NCBI RefSeq assembly: GCF_000156235.1
Contig: NZ_DS996805.1
Span: forward strand, 124,001-188,000
Direction: 5' to 3'
Length of the DNA: 64,000 bases
Source: Pseudovibrio sp000156235
GTDB taxonomy: Bacteria > Pseudomonadota > Alphaproteobacteria > Rhizobiales > Stappiaceae
Shown here: positions 9,290 to 16,943 of the stretch, piece after piece
How the letters are laid out: every line of letters starts with the position of its first letter
How positions within the stretch are numbered: position 1 is the stretch's first letter
Made by a program: the position numbers and the translations under genes
Notes under the pieces: model-generated
What the model saw: only the letters and a program-made list of their open reading frames with translations
Database searches by the model: none
What the model was told of the DNA's origin: nothing

Positions 9290-9317
9290 GCGGGCTGCTC
9301 GCAGGGAACAGGCCCGC
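9290..9317 (-). other. Stem-loop between binding-protein and permease genes
   Basis: GCGGGCTG pairs with CAGGCCCGC (one bulged G) in the 123-base gap after the binding-protein gene. No T-run follows on the minus strand. It may protect the binding-protein mRNA 3' end or attenuate read-through, as is common in SBP-first ABC operons. The function is inferred. Confidence 0.4.
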
Positions 9318-9348
9318 CCCGGAGGTTTAGGCGAGGTGCCTGAAGAGA

Positions 9349-10101
9349 TTAGTTCTCAACGCCCCAGTACTTGGCGACGAGGGCATCCCATGTACCGTCT
9401 GCTTTGATTTGCTCGAGGCCTTCGTTGAAGGCGTCAACCATTGGAGAGCCTTTCTGGAACACGATGCCGAGTGGGTCGGATTCCAGGCCTTTGATTGCGG
9501 CAGTCAGTTCGCCGGCAAATTCCTGCTCGTAAGCGTGAGCGGAGGTTCCGTCGATGATGACGCCGTCTACGTCAGCGTTTTGCAGGGCCAGAATGGCGGC
9601 TGCGAAGGTATCGTAGAGGCGGGTGTTGTCGCGTGTAACGAGTTTTTCAGCCAGTTGGGCGTTGGTGGTGCCGGTTTGGGCTGCGAGTGTTTTGCTGCCG
9701 TTCTGGAAGGCGTCCAGTGAGGTGCCTTCATCTTCGACGCGCAGCAGGATTGCCTGACTGACAACGAGGTATGGATCAGAGAAGTCCATGGTTTTCTTGC
9801 GCTCGTCCGTGATGGAAACACCGGACATGACCACGTCGAATTCGCCCTGAACCAGCGCCGCAAAAATGCCATCCCATGCAGTGGTTACAAACTCTGCCTT
9901 ACAATTAATTTTCGCGCAGATGGCGTCCATGATATCTACGTCAAACCCAACGATTTCGCCGGTTTTCTCATCAACGGTTTCCATTGGCGGGTAGGTGGTG
10001 TCTGAGCCGACTTTGAGGACATGTCCTCCCAGATCTGCGGCCTGTGCGCCTGCGATCATCATGGTTCCAAATACTGTCGCGGCAATAAATTCACGTAACA
10101 T
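9349..10101 (-). CDS. Amino-acid-type ABC transporter substrate-binding protein (SBP_bac_3 family)
   Basis: A 250-residue periplasmic binding protein. It has a signal peptide ending in AQAADL near residue 22, and then LKVGSDTTYPPMETVDEKTGEIVGFDVDIM, the standard beginning of family 3 binding proteins. DVVMSGVSITDERKK and the MDFSDPYLV segment are the ligand-contacting regions conserved in polar amino acid binding proteins. It lies 63 bases after lacI and 123 bases before the permease, on the same strand. The ligand cannot be named. The co-transcribed beta-glucosidase suggests a glycosylated amino-acid-like compound rather than a free amino acid. Confidence 0.88.
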   Translation of the reverse strand: MLREFIAATVFGTMMIAGAQAADLGGHVLKVGSDTTYPPMETVDEKTGEIVGFDVDIMDAICAKINCKAEFVTTAWDGIFAALVQGEFDVVMSGVSITDERKKTMDFSDPYLVVSQAILLRVEDEGTSLDAFQNGSKTLAAQTGTTNAQLAEKLVTRDNTRLYDTFAAAILALQNADVDGVIIDGTSAHAYEQEFAGELTAAIKGLESDPLGIVFQKGSPMVDAFNEGLEQIKADGTWDALVAKYWGVEN

Positions 10102-10164
10102 ATTATGCTCTCCTCATAATTTTGCTTGGCCTAGCCAGAGCGCTGGGCCGCGTGTGCCTGAAGC

Positions 10165-11193
10165 CTAAGGTTTCAGGCGGTCGTCCTGCCGTTCGATCAG
10201 TTGTGGCATGACCATTCTTTGGAGGTCTTGTGCCGGCTCTCCCTCTATGCGGCGAATGATGAACTCGCCGAGAGCCTTGCTGGTTTCTTCAATGGGCAGG
10301 TAATATGTCGTGATCGGTGGGGTGAAATATGCACTGACGTTGATGTCGTCGGTGGCGTTGACGATCGCATCCTTGCCGAACTCTATGCCCAGTTCGTGAA
10401 AGGCGGACAGCACGCCGAGTGCGCTCGCTTCGTTGGCGCAAATATAGGCTGTTGGCTTATTGTTGTGATTATACAATGCTTTAACAGTCGCTTTGCCGAA
10501 CTCCGGTGTAAGCGGTCCGGTGGCGATGAAATCTGCTGTTGTTTTTATCCCCGCATCTTCCAGCGCTCGCAGGTAACCGCGCTGGCGCTGTTTTGAGTAC
10601 ATCAGCTCGTCTGGCGGGTTGATAGTGACGATGTTGGAGTGGCCGAGGCGGAGGAGGCGGGCGGTGGCCTCATAGGACATTTGCTGGGAGTGTGCGTCCA
10701 CATAGGAGTAAGGAGTGAAGTGCTCGCTCATGCCGTAGGTGACGAATGGAAAGTCTTTTTCCAGCATATAGCTGATGCGGGTGTCATCGGGGCGGGTGCC
10801 TGAGATGATGATGCCATCGGCCAGACGCTGCTCGACGATGTTCCGAATTTCCTGAAAGCTGCTGTCAAAATCATCGACCGGATAGATCGCAGCGCGATAC
10901 AAGGTGCCGCGTAGGGCGCCCATTATGCCATTGAGAATATTGGTGTATTCAACGCCCTCCCACTCATGACTGCCAGTGGTTGGTGTAGTCATGACAACGG
11001 CGACAGAGTAGGTGCGGCCTGTGCGCAGGCGCAGGCCATCGAGGTTGCGGACGTAGCCGATTTCCTCGGCGATTTGGCGTACGCGTTCCTTGGTCTTGTC
11101 CTTAACTGAGGAGCAATCCTTCAAAGCTCTGGAGACGGTGCCGACGGAAAGGTCAGCTTTTTGAGCGATGGTTTTGATTGTTGCGCGAGCCAC
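10165..11193 (-). CDS. LacI family transcriptional regulator
   Basis: A 342-residue repressor. The N-terminal helix-turn-helix reads TIKTIAQKADLSVGTVSRALKD, followed by the hinge region GYVRNLDGLRLRTGRTYSVAVV. The rest is a periplasmic-binding-protein-like sugar-sensing domain. It is first in the minus-strand operon with the binding protein, permease and GH1 genes. LacI-type operator candidates with a central CG lie upstream at 11243-11256 and 11341-11354, so it probably represses its own operon and is released by the imported glycoside or its product. Confidence 0.9.
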   Translation of the reverse strand: MARATIKTIAQKADLSVGTVSRALKDCSSVKDKTKERVRQIAEEIGYVRNLDGLRLRTGRTYSVAVVMTTPTTGSHEWEGVEYTNILNGIMGALRGTLYRAAIYPVDDFDSSFQEIRNIVEQRLADGIIISGTRPDDTRISYMLEKDFPFVTYGMSEHFTPYSYVDAHSQQMSYEATARLLRLGHSNIVTINPPDELMYSKQRQRGYLRALEDAGIKTTADFIATGPLTPEFGKATVKALYNHNNKPTAYICANEASALGVLSAFHELGIEFGKDAIVNATDDINVSAYFTPPITTYYLPIEETSKALGEFIIRRIEGEPAQDLQRMVMPQLIERQDDRLKP

Positions 11194-11242
11194 TTTATGA
11201 AATCCGACAGTATGCGCTCTTCCGGAACCGAAAAAGCAATAA

Positions 11243-11256
11243 TTAAAACGTTTGTA
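11243..11256. promoter_or_regulatory. Candidate LacI-family operator, proximal
   Basis: TTAAAACGTTTGTA has the central CG and AAACGTTT core typical of LacI-family operators and lies about 50 bases upstream of the lacI start. It shares ACGTTTTAAT, in the opposite orientation, with the distal site at 11341-11354. Confidence 0.5.
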
Positions 11257-11340
11257 TTTTAGGAATCAAAATTTTGATCTGTCAAGAATGGCTGAAAATA
11301 TAGGATTTTTGGTCTTGTTGACGATTTCCTAAGAAATCAG

Positions 11341-11354
11341 AGAATACGTTTTAA
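11341..11354. promoter_or_regulatory. Candidate LacI-family operator, distal
   Basis: AGAATACGTTTTAA is centred on CG about 98 bases (roughly nine helical turns) from the centre of the proximal site. Two such sites could support DNA looping. This is inferred from sequence only. Confidence 0.4.
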
Positions 11355-11359
11355 TTTTT

Positions 11360-11529
11360 GCGTTGCAATGTGCGTTGTTTTGTAAAAATTGCGTTGAAGA
11401 GGTAAAAGGGTGCGTTCATCGGTACTGCAGTGATGCGCGCATATGTGCTGCGGCTGCAAGCTATGCGGAAGAGTGAGAGATGCGGGGATAGAAGGGGGAT
11501 AAGGGCCACGGTGCTCGTGACCCTTTTTT
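11360..11529 (+). ncRNA. Possible small RNA ending at an orphan plus-strand terminator
   Basis: The 342-base gap between lacI (start 11193) and the PfkB gene (end 11536) contains no convincing reading frame. It ends with a classical terminator oriented to the plus strand, although both flanking genes are on the minus strand. A plus-strand transcript of roughly 100-170 bases is the simplest explanation. The 5' end is a guess and no known RNA family is recognised. Confidence 0.25.
11501..11529 (+). terminator. Rho-independent terminator, plus strand
   Basis: AAGGGCCACG, loop GTGCT and CGTGACCC form a stem with one G-U pair, followed by six T residues on the plus strand. On the minus strand the tail is not T-rich, so it does not look like the terminator of the PfkB operon. 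Confidence 0.6.
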
Positions 11530-11535
11530 GTTTGA

Positions 11536-12393
11536 TTAAGGCGCGCCACCGACGCGCATGACAGCGGCTGCGCCGCACTTATTCCCGTCGTGCAGGCAGG
11601 TCTCAATGTCTGCACCGCGTAGCCACGAGCTTAAGAACCCGGCATTGAAGGCATCGCCTGCGCCAGTGGTGTCGACCACGGGTACCGGGTCGGCGGCAAC
11701 GGTGATTTCGCCATCGGGCGTTATGGCAGTTGCGCCTGCCTTGCCTTTCTTGACCACTGTGAGGGTCGGGCAGTTGGCCGGATCTTTCAGGTAGCCCAGA
11801 TGCTCGGCTTCCATCTCGTTGGGCAGGAACAGGTCCACCTGTGCGATGAGGTCCTGAACGTCTCCATTGAGCAGGCAGTTCTGGTCCCAGGAGCAATCCA
11901 GCGAGACGGTCATGCCAGCTGCTTTGGCGATCTCCAGAAGTTCTGGCAGCTCTTGCAGCGTTGCCAACTCACCAATGTGCAGATGTCTGGCTTTTGAGGC
12001 GCTGAACGCGTCCAGCATGTCTCTTGGAACGGCGGTGCCATTGCGCTTGGTCAGGAAGGCACGGTCTTCCAGACAACCGATTACGGCTGTGACCTGCGCG
12101 CCATTGGCCTGATCGTACGGCGAGAGGCTTAGGTCGACGCCGCTGCGCTGCATCTTTTCAAGGATCGCAGAGCCGAATGGGCCGCCCGGCATGGACGCCA
12201 GCAGCGTGGTTTTGTGGCCCAACGCGGAAAGGTTGGCAGCGGTGATGAAACCGCCGCCTCCGGGTTCAACTGCCAGATCCTTGGCGTAGGTTTCTTCGCC
12301 TAGCCTTGGCAGTTCGGTGAGCCCTGTAAAGATGAGGTCGCAATAAACCCGTCCCGCACAGACGATTGCCCCATCGGTTTCTTTTGAGGTCAC
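11536..12393 (-). CDS. PfkB/ribokinase family carbohydrate kinase
   Basis: A 285-residue cytoplasmic sugar kinase. The N-terminal glycine-rich substrate motif (EPGGGGFITAANLSALG) lies near residues 43-58. The C-terminal PfkB signature VVDTTGAGDAFNAGFLSSW contains the anion hole and catalytic aspartate. It is the last gene of the minus-strand importer operon and overlaps the ATPase gene by 4 bases (stop and start overlap). It probably phosphorylates the sugar released after the imported compound is processed by the lyase and deacetylase encoded nearby. The substrate cannot be named. Confidence 0.88.
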   Translation of the reverse strand: MTSKETDGAIVCAGRVYCDLIFTGLTELPRLGEETYAKDLAVEPGGGGFITAANLSALGHKTTLLASMPGGPFGSAILEKMQRSGVDLSLSPYDQANGAQVTAVIGCLEDRAFLTKRNGTAVPRDMLDAFSASKARHLHIGELATLQELPELLEIAKAAGMTVSLDCSWDQNCLLNGDVQDLIAQVDLFLPNEMEAEHLGYLKDPANCPTLTVVKKGKAGATAITPDGEITVAADPVPVVDTTGAGDAFNAGFLSSWLRGADIETCLHDGNKCGAAAVMRVGGAP

Positions 12394-13448
12394 CGGATAG
12401 CCTCCCCGGTGTCTGCATCAAACAAGTGAATGGCTTCAGGTGCTGCATGCAGGTTGACTGTGTCGCCTACGGCTGGTGGTGTTCTGCCGGAGGCTTTTGC
12501 AATGACTTCCTCATCGCCCACTTTCACGTAGGCGAGAGTGTCGGTGCCCAGAGGCTCGATCACGGAGACTTCGCCGGAGAACAGGCCTTCGCCTTCCTGA
12601 ACGAGCAGGGCATCCGGGCGCAGGCCAACGGCGACCTTCTGGTCTTCGTTGAGCTTGGTGGTTGGCAGCTGAATGGCTGTGCCGTTTTCCAGCGCGATGG
12701 TTTCGCCCTTCACAATGCCTTTGAGCATGTTCATGGAGGGAGCGCCGATGAACTGAGCCACGAAGATATTGGCTGGTTCGTAGAAGACCTCAAACGGCGT
12801 GCCGACCTGCTGGATGTGACCGTCTTTCATGATCACGATGCGGTCTGCCATGGTCATGGCTTCCACCTGATCGTGGGTCACGAAAATGATCGTGTTGCCA
12901 ACGCGTTGGTGGAGCTTCTTGATCTCCAACCGCATCTGGGTGCGCAGCTGCGCGTCCAGGTTAGACAGTGGCTCGTCGAACAGGAAGGCGGCTGGGTCTC
13001 GCACCATGGCGCGGCCAATGGCAACACGCTGACGCTGGCCACCGGAAAGCTGGTTTGGCTTTCTGTCGAGCAGATCAGTGAGTTCCAGAATGCCTGCCAC
13101 TTCATCGATGCGGGCATCCTTCTCTTCCTTGGAGAGTTTGGAGGTGCGCAGTCCGAAGCCGATGTTTTTGCGCACGGACATGTGCGGGTAGATCGCATAG
13201 TTCTGGAACACCATGGCGATGTTGCGCTCTTTGGGCTCCATGTCATTGACGACATCACCGCCAATGCGGATGTCGCCAGCGGAGACTTCCTCCAGACCTG
13301 CGATCATGCGCAGGGTGGTGGATTTGCCGCAGCCGGACGGGCCGACCAGAACAACGAACTCGCCGGACTGGATGTCCAGATTGATGCCATGCAGGACCTG
13401 CGTGTTCCCGTAGGACTTAACGAGATTGTTTAGAGATACGGTGGTCAA
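12390..13448 (-). CDS. Carbohydrate ABC transporter ATP-binding protein (UgpC/MalK type)
   Basis: A 352-residue ATPase with Walker A GPSGCGKSTTLRM near residue 33, ABC signature LSGGQRQRVAIGRAMV, Walker B FLFDEPLSNLD and switch loop VTHDQVEAMTM. A C-terminal TOBE/OB regulatory domain, typical of MalK and UgpC, gives the normal length. It lies between the lyase gene (4 bases away) and the kinase gene (4-base overlap). It energises the MalF/MalG-type permeases encoded at 14937-16710. Confidence 0.92.
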   Translation of the reverse strand: MTTVSLNNLVKSYGNTQVLHGINLDIQSGEFVVLVGPSGCGKSTTLRMIAGLEEVSAGDIRIGGDVVNDMEPKERNIAMVFQNYAIYPHMSVRKNIGFGLRTSKLSKEEKDARIDEVAGILELTDLLDRKPNQLSGGQRQRVAIGRAMVRDPAAFLFDEPLSNLDAQLRTQMRLEIKKLHQRVGNTIIFVTHDQVEAMTMADRIVIMKDGHIQQVGTPFEVFYEPANIFVAQFIGAPSMNMLKGIVKGETIALENGTAIQLPTTKLNEDQKVAVGLRPDALLVQEGEGLFSGEVSVIEPLGTDTLAYVKVGDEEVIAKASGRTPPAVGDTVNLHAAPEAIHLFDADTGEAIR

Positions 13449-13452
13449 TCGA

Positions 13453-14940
13453 TCACTCCTGCACTAGTTTTGCAAAAGCAGCGCTGCGCACCTTGGTGGC
13501 CTGCGCGCTTTGATCTACAAATGATTTGTTATTGGCTCTCAATGCCTTGGCGAACTGCTTGTAGGTTTCTAAAGCAGCGTCCAATGCACTCGGAGCTGGC
13601 CCGCCGGGACGGGTGCGAATGGCAACGAAATTTTCTGCACTGACAGCATGCATGAACTGATCTTCGCTCATGCGGGAGACCCTTTGTACATGGGCCTCAA
13701 AGGCCTTGCCAAACGGGTCGAAGCCATCACGCAGTGGCTTTTGCTCTGCGATCACAGCCTTGGCTGTTTCCGCTGCAATCTCGTGGGCCTGACGGAAGGA
13801 GAGACCTTCCTCCCGCACCAGTGTGTCTGCCAGCTCTGTGATGGTGATGCAGGAGGCGTCCGTGTTTTTGGCAACACGTTCCTCGTTGATGGAGCTTGCT
13901 GCGATGAGTGCTGCAAACAGGTCCAGCACACGGCTGCCGCTTTCAAAGGCGGCGTAGCCTGCCTGCTGCACTTCACCCTCACTATCGTTCATATCTGTGA
14001 ACGGGGTGTTGTGCATGGTGCCGACGATTGCATCGCAGCGGCCAACGGTGACGGAGGCCAGATGGCGCAGATGCTCAATCGGCACCGGATTGCGCTTTTG
14101 CGGCATGATGGACGAGATCTGCACCAGACTGTTTGGCACGTAGAGCTGGCCGACCTCGAACGCGCTCCAGAACTGCATATCCTGAATGACGCGGCCCAGA
14201 TGCAGGAACATGAGCTTCATGGCCGAATAGAGGCCTGTCACGTAATCTACTGAGGCAATGCAGCCATAGGAGTTGAGCAGAGGCTCACTGAAGCCCAGTA
14301 GCTCTGCCATGCGTTCGCGATTGATCGGGAAGCCGGAGGTGGTGATGGCTGCTGCACCCATTGGGCAGTGGTCAATGCCAGCTCTTGCTAGCTTCAGACG
14401 TTCCAGATCGCGCAGCAGCACTTCCAGCGCTGCGGACAGGTAATGGCCGAAGGTGGATGGCTGTGCCGGTTGCCCATGGGTGTAGGCAACGATCAGCGTT
14501 TCCTTCTCTATCTCAGCTTTTCTGATCAGCACATCGCACAGGTGTAGTGCCTGCTGGGTGAGGGCATCACAGCGTTTGGCCAGTGCCAGCTTGAAGACTG
14601 TATGGTCCATGTCATTGCGCGAGCGGGCTGTGTGCAGCATGCCGGCAATGTCCGGGCCCAGACGTTTCTTCAGCTCAGCTTCCACGAGGAAGAAGTAGTC
14701 TTCGTACTCGCCTGTGTATTCCGGATCAGCATCGGCCAGACCTTTCTCGATCTCGACCAGCGCCTTGGCGATCTGCTTGCCGGTTTCCAGTGGCACGATG
14801 CCAGTCTCGCACAGCATCACCAGATGTGCCTGATTGATCTGCGTGATCGAGGTGGTGTGGTGTGCTTTGACCCCTTCAAAGAGCGGTGCAAGCACGGTGT
14901 CCTTGTAGACCGGATGCGGGAACTTGGAACTGTCGATCAT
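13453..14940 (-). CDS. Argininosuccinate lyase-family (fumarase/aspartase superfamily) enzyme in a sugar-transport operon
   Basis: A 495-residue homotetramer-type lyase. Conserved regions are visible: C1 HTARSRNDMDHTVFKL, C2 YTHGQPAQPSTFGHYL with the conserved histidine, and the flexible serine loop SSIMPQKRNP with the catalytic serine pair. Family members split a C-N bond of a succinyl-substituted amine and release fumarate. True argH genes usually sit with arginine genes. This one is embedded in a MalEFGK-type operon, overlapping the permease gene by 4 bases and preceding the ATPase gene by 4 bases. A dedicated catabolic lyase acting on an N-succinyl (aspartate-linked) substrate, like EDDS lyase, is therefore more likely than arginine biosynthesis. 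That is inference. Confidence 0.85.
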   Translation of the reverse strand: MIDSSKFPHPVYKDTVLAPLFEGVKAHHTTSITQINQAHLVMLCETGIVPLETGKQIAKALVEIEKGLADADPEYTGEYEDYFFLVEAELKKRLGPDIAGMLHTARSRNDMDHTVFKLALAKRCDALTQQALHLCDVLIRKAEIEKETLIVAYTHGQPAQPSTFGHYLSAALEVLLRDLERLKLARAGIDHCPMGAAAITTSGFPINRERMAELLGFSEPLLNSYGCIASVDYVTGLYSAMKLMFLHLGRVIQDMQFWSAFEVGQLYVPNSLVQISSIMPQKRNPVPIEHLRHLASVTVGRCDAIVGTMHNTPFTDMNDSEGEVQQAGYAAFESGSRVLDLFAALIAASSINEERVAKNTDASCITITELADTLVREEGLSFRQAHEIAAETAKAVIAEQKPLRDGFDPFGKAFEAHVQRVSRMSEDQFMHAVSAENFVAIRTRPGGPAPSALDAALETYKQFAKALRANNKSFVDQSAQATKVRSAAFAKLVQE

Positions 14941-15815
14941 CCTTTAAGCCCTGCCATTACTACGCCGCGAATGATGTAGCGCTGGAACACCAGGAATACG
15001 ATCAGGGTCGGGATGGTTGAGATTGCTGCGCCGGTCATGATCAGCTCCCACTCCACCTGCGCTTCTACGGAGAAGGTGGTGAGGCCAACGGGCAGGGTGT
15101 ACATTTCCTGACTGTTGGTGACGATGAGCGGCCAGATGAAGGCGGTCCAGTTGCCGAGGAACACGAAGATTGCCAGAGCTGCCAGAGCCGGGCGCACCAG
15201 CGGCATGGCCACGGTCCACCAGATCTGCAGTTCGTTGAGGCCATCGATGCGTGCTGCTTCTAGGAAGTCATCCGGCACAGTTTCAAAGAACTGCTTCATG
15301 AGGAAGGTGCCGAAGGCTGTCATGAGGCCCGGGAACATGATGCCCCAGTAGGTGTCGAGCCAACCGAATGTGGAACTCATCAGATACCACGGAATAACCA
15401 GCATTTCGGTCGGGATCATCAAGGTCGACAGGATGGCGATGAAGATGACGTAACGGCCCGGGAAGGTGTACTTACACAGGACGTAACCGACGAGGCTGTC
15501 AAACAGCACATTACAGATGGTTGTAATGGTGGCGATGAGCAGCGAGTTGGTGAACCAGCCGAAGAAGCGACCATCTTCCAGAACGTAGGTGTAGTTCTCG
15601 ATGGTTGGTTCTTCCGGGATGAGGTTCAAGTTGTAGACCTCAAACGGGTATTTGAAGGACGTGGACAGCATGAACACGATTGGCATGATCATGGCGATGC
15701 CGCCTGCAAACAGCAGGAGCCAGCGGATGAATTGTGCCTGACTGCGTTTTCTGCGGGCTGAGCTGCGCAGGGATGCAGCGCTCTTGCCTGTGTCCAGTGT
15801 TTCTGAAAAAGCCAT
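14937..15815 (-). CDS. Carbohydrate ABC transporter permease, MalG type
   Basis: A 292-residue inner-membrane protein with about six hydrophobic segments. The cytoplasmic EAA motif EAARIDGLNELQIWWTVAMPL, which docks to the ATPase, lies around residue 190. The C-terminus IIRGVVMAGLKG is the usual MalG-type ending. It is one base downstream of the MalF-type gene and overlaps the lyase gene by 4 bases, so the genes are tightly coupled. Confidence 0.92.
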   Translation of the reverse strand: MAFSETLDTGKSAASLRSSARRKRSQAQFIRWLLLFAGGIAMIMPIVFMLSTSFKYPFEVYNLNLIPEEPTIENYTYVLEDGRFFGWFTNSLLIATITTICNVLFDSLVGYVLCKYTFPGRYVIFIAILSTLMIPTEMLVIPWYLMSSTFGWLDTYWGIMFPGLMTAFGTFLMKQFFETVPDDFLEAARIDGLNELQIWWTVAMPLVRPALAALAIFVFLGNWTAFIWPLIVTNSQEMYTLPVGLTTFSVEAQVEWELIMTGAAISTIPTLIVFLVFQRYIIRGVVMAGLKG

Positions 15816-15816
15816 A

Positions 15817-16710
15817 TTACTTATCCCTCATGACGCGCAGTTGCAGCAGGCTGACGACGAGCAGAACGGTGAACAGGACAACCGTTTGTGCTGCCGCATA
15901 CCCCATGTCAAAAGAGTTGAAGGCCGTGTCGTAGATCATCAGAACCAACGGCTTGGTGGAGTTCAGCGGGCCGCCCGGATCGTTCGTGGTCATGTTGAAG
16001 ACCTGGTCGAAGATGCGCAGGAAGCCGATTGAGGAGAAGACAACCAAAAAGACGATGGTTGGCTTGAGCAGAGGGATGGTGATCTCTGTCAGGGTTTCCC
16101 ATGCGGAGATGCCATCAATGCGGGCTGCCTCATAATAGGTTTGCGGAATGGCGCGCAGGCCTGCCATGAAGATGATGACCTGGAACCCGAGACCTGCCCA
16201 GATGGCTGGTGCCAGAATGGATGGCAGGGCGTAGGTGGTGGAGTTCAGGAATGGGATCTGCGGAATGCCGAAGGTTGCCAGAGCGTTGTTGAATACGCCG
16301 ATTGGAACCGGCTGGTAGAACCAGCGCCAGACCCATGCCATGGCCACAGCGCTGGTCATGAATGGCAGGAAGTACAGTGCGCGGATGGTGCCGTGCATGA
16401 AGCGCAGCTTATCCAGATGGAATGCGATCACGAATGCCAGAAGCAGGGAAGTTGGTGTTCCCAATATCAGATAGAGGAAGGTGTTGGCGAACACTTTCCA
16501 GAAGGTTGGATCGCTGAATAGCTTTACGTAGTTGTCGAACCCGGTCCAGCTGCGGGAGCCAAGCAGGTTCCATTCCTGAAAAGAGAGCAGAATGGCGTTC
16601 GCTGTTGGATAGAAGCGCACAACCACATAAAAAACGATCGGGATGGCGAGTAGCCCCCATGCCCAGACGATCTGCTTTTGCGAGATCGAGAGCCTTTTAT
16701 AAATCCCCAA
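15817..16710 (-). CDS. Carbohydrate ABC transporter permease, MalF type
   Basis: A 297-residue membrane protein with six predicted spans. The EAA loop EAARIDGISAWETLTEITIPLL lies near residue 195. The N-terminus, with PTANAILLSFQEWNL and WTGFDNYVKLF, is standard for short MalF-type permeases (UgpA, LacF). It pairs with the MalG-type permease one base downstream and follows the binding-protein gene after 233 bases containing a stem-loop. Confidence 0.92.
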   Translation of the reverse strand: MGIYKRLSISQKQIVWAWGLLAIPIVFYVVVRFYPTANAILLSFQEWNLLGSRSWTGFDNYVKLFSDPTFWKVFANTFLYLILGTPTSLLLAFVIAFHLDKLRFMHGTIRALYFLPFMTSAVAMAWVWRWFYQPVPIGVFNNALATFGIPQIPFLNSTTYALPSILAPAIWAGLGFQVIIFMAGLRAIPQTYYEAARIDGISAWETLTEITIPLLKPTIVFLVVFSSIGFLRIFDQVFNMTTNDPGGPLNSTKPLVLMIYDTAFNSFDMGYAAAQTVVLFTVLLVVSLLQLRVMRDK

Positions 16711-16843
16711 AACCGCCCCCTGATTATAGCCGGAATTGCAGCAGTTTGCTCATAATATGATTCATGAGACTGCTCTAACTCTTTGTTTTAAGGTGTTTTG
16801 TGGCTCTGCTGAAAGAGCCTTTGCCCTATATGCTGACCTTGAG

Positions 16844-16872
16844 ATGTGAGGGCAAAGGGATCGCCCTCACAT
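16844..16872 (-). other. Stem-loop after the sugar-binding-protein gene
   Basis: ATGTGAGGGC and GCCCTCACAT form a perfect 10-bp stem with a 9-base loop in the 233-base gap between the binding-protein and permease genes. There is no T-run on the minus strand. It probably stabilises the binding-protein mRNA or limits read-through. Confidence 0.5.
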
Positions 16873-16943
16873 GCTTTTGTTTTGCGTCGTGCTTCTTTCG
16901 AAGAGCGGGTTCCAATCTTCGCAGAAGCAGCGGTTTTTGACGC

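Noticed and set aside
12366..13433. 355-codon plus-strand reading frame opposite the MalK-type gene
   Set aside because: Shadow of a conserved ATPase on the other strand; no ribosome binding site and no recognised protein feature.
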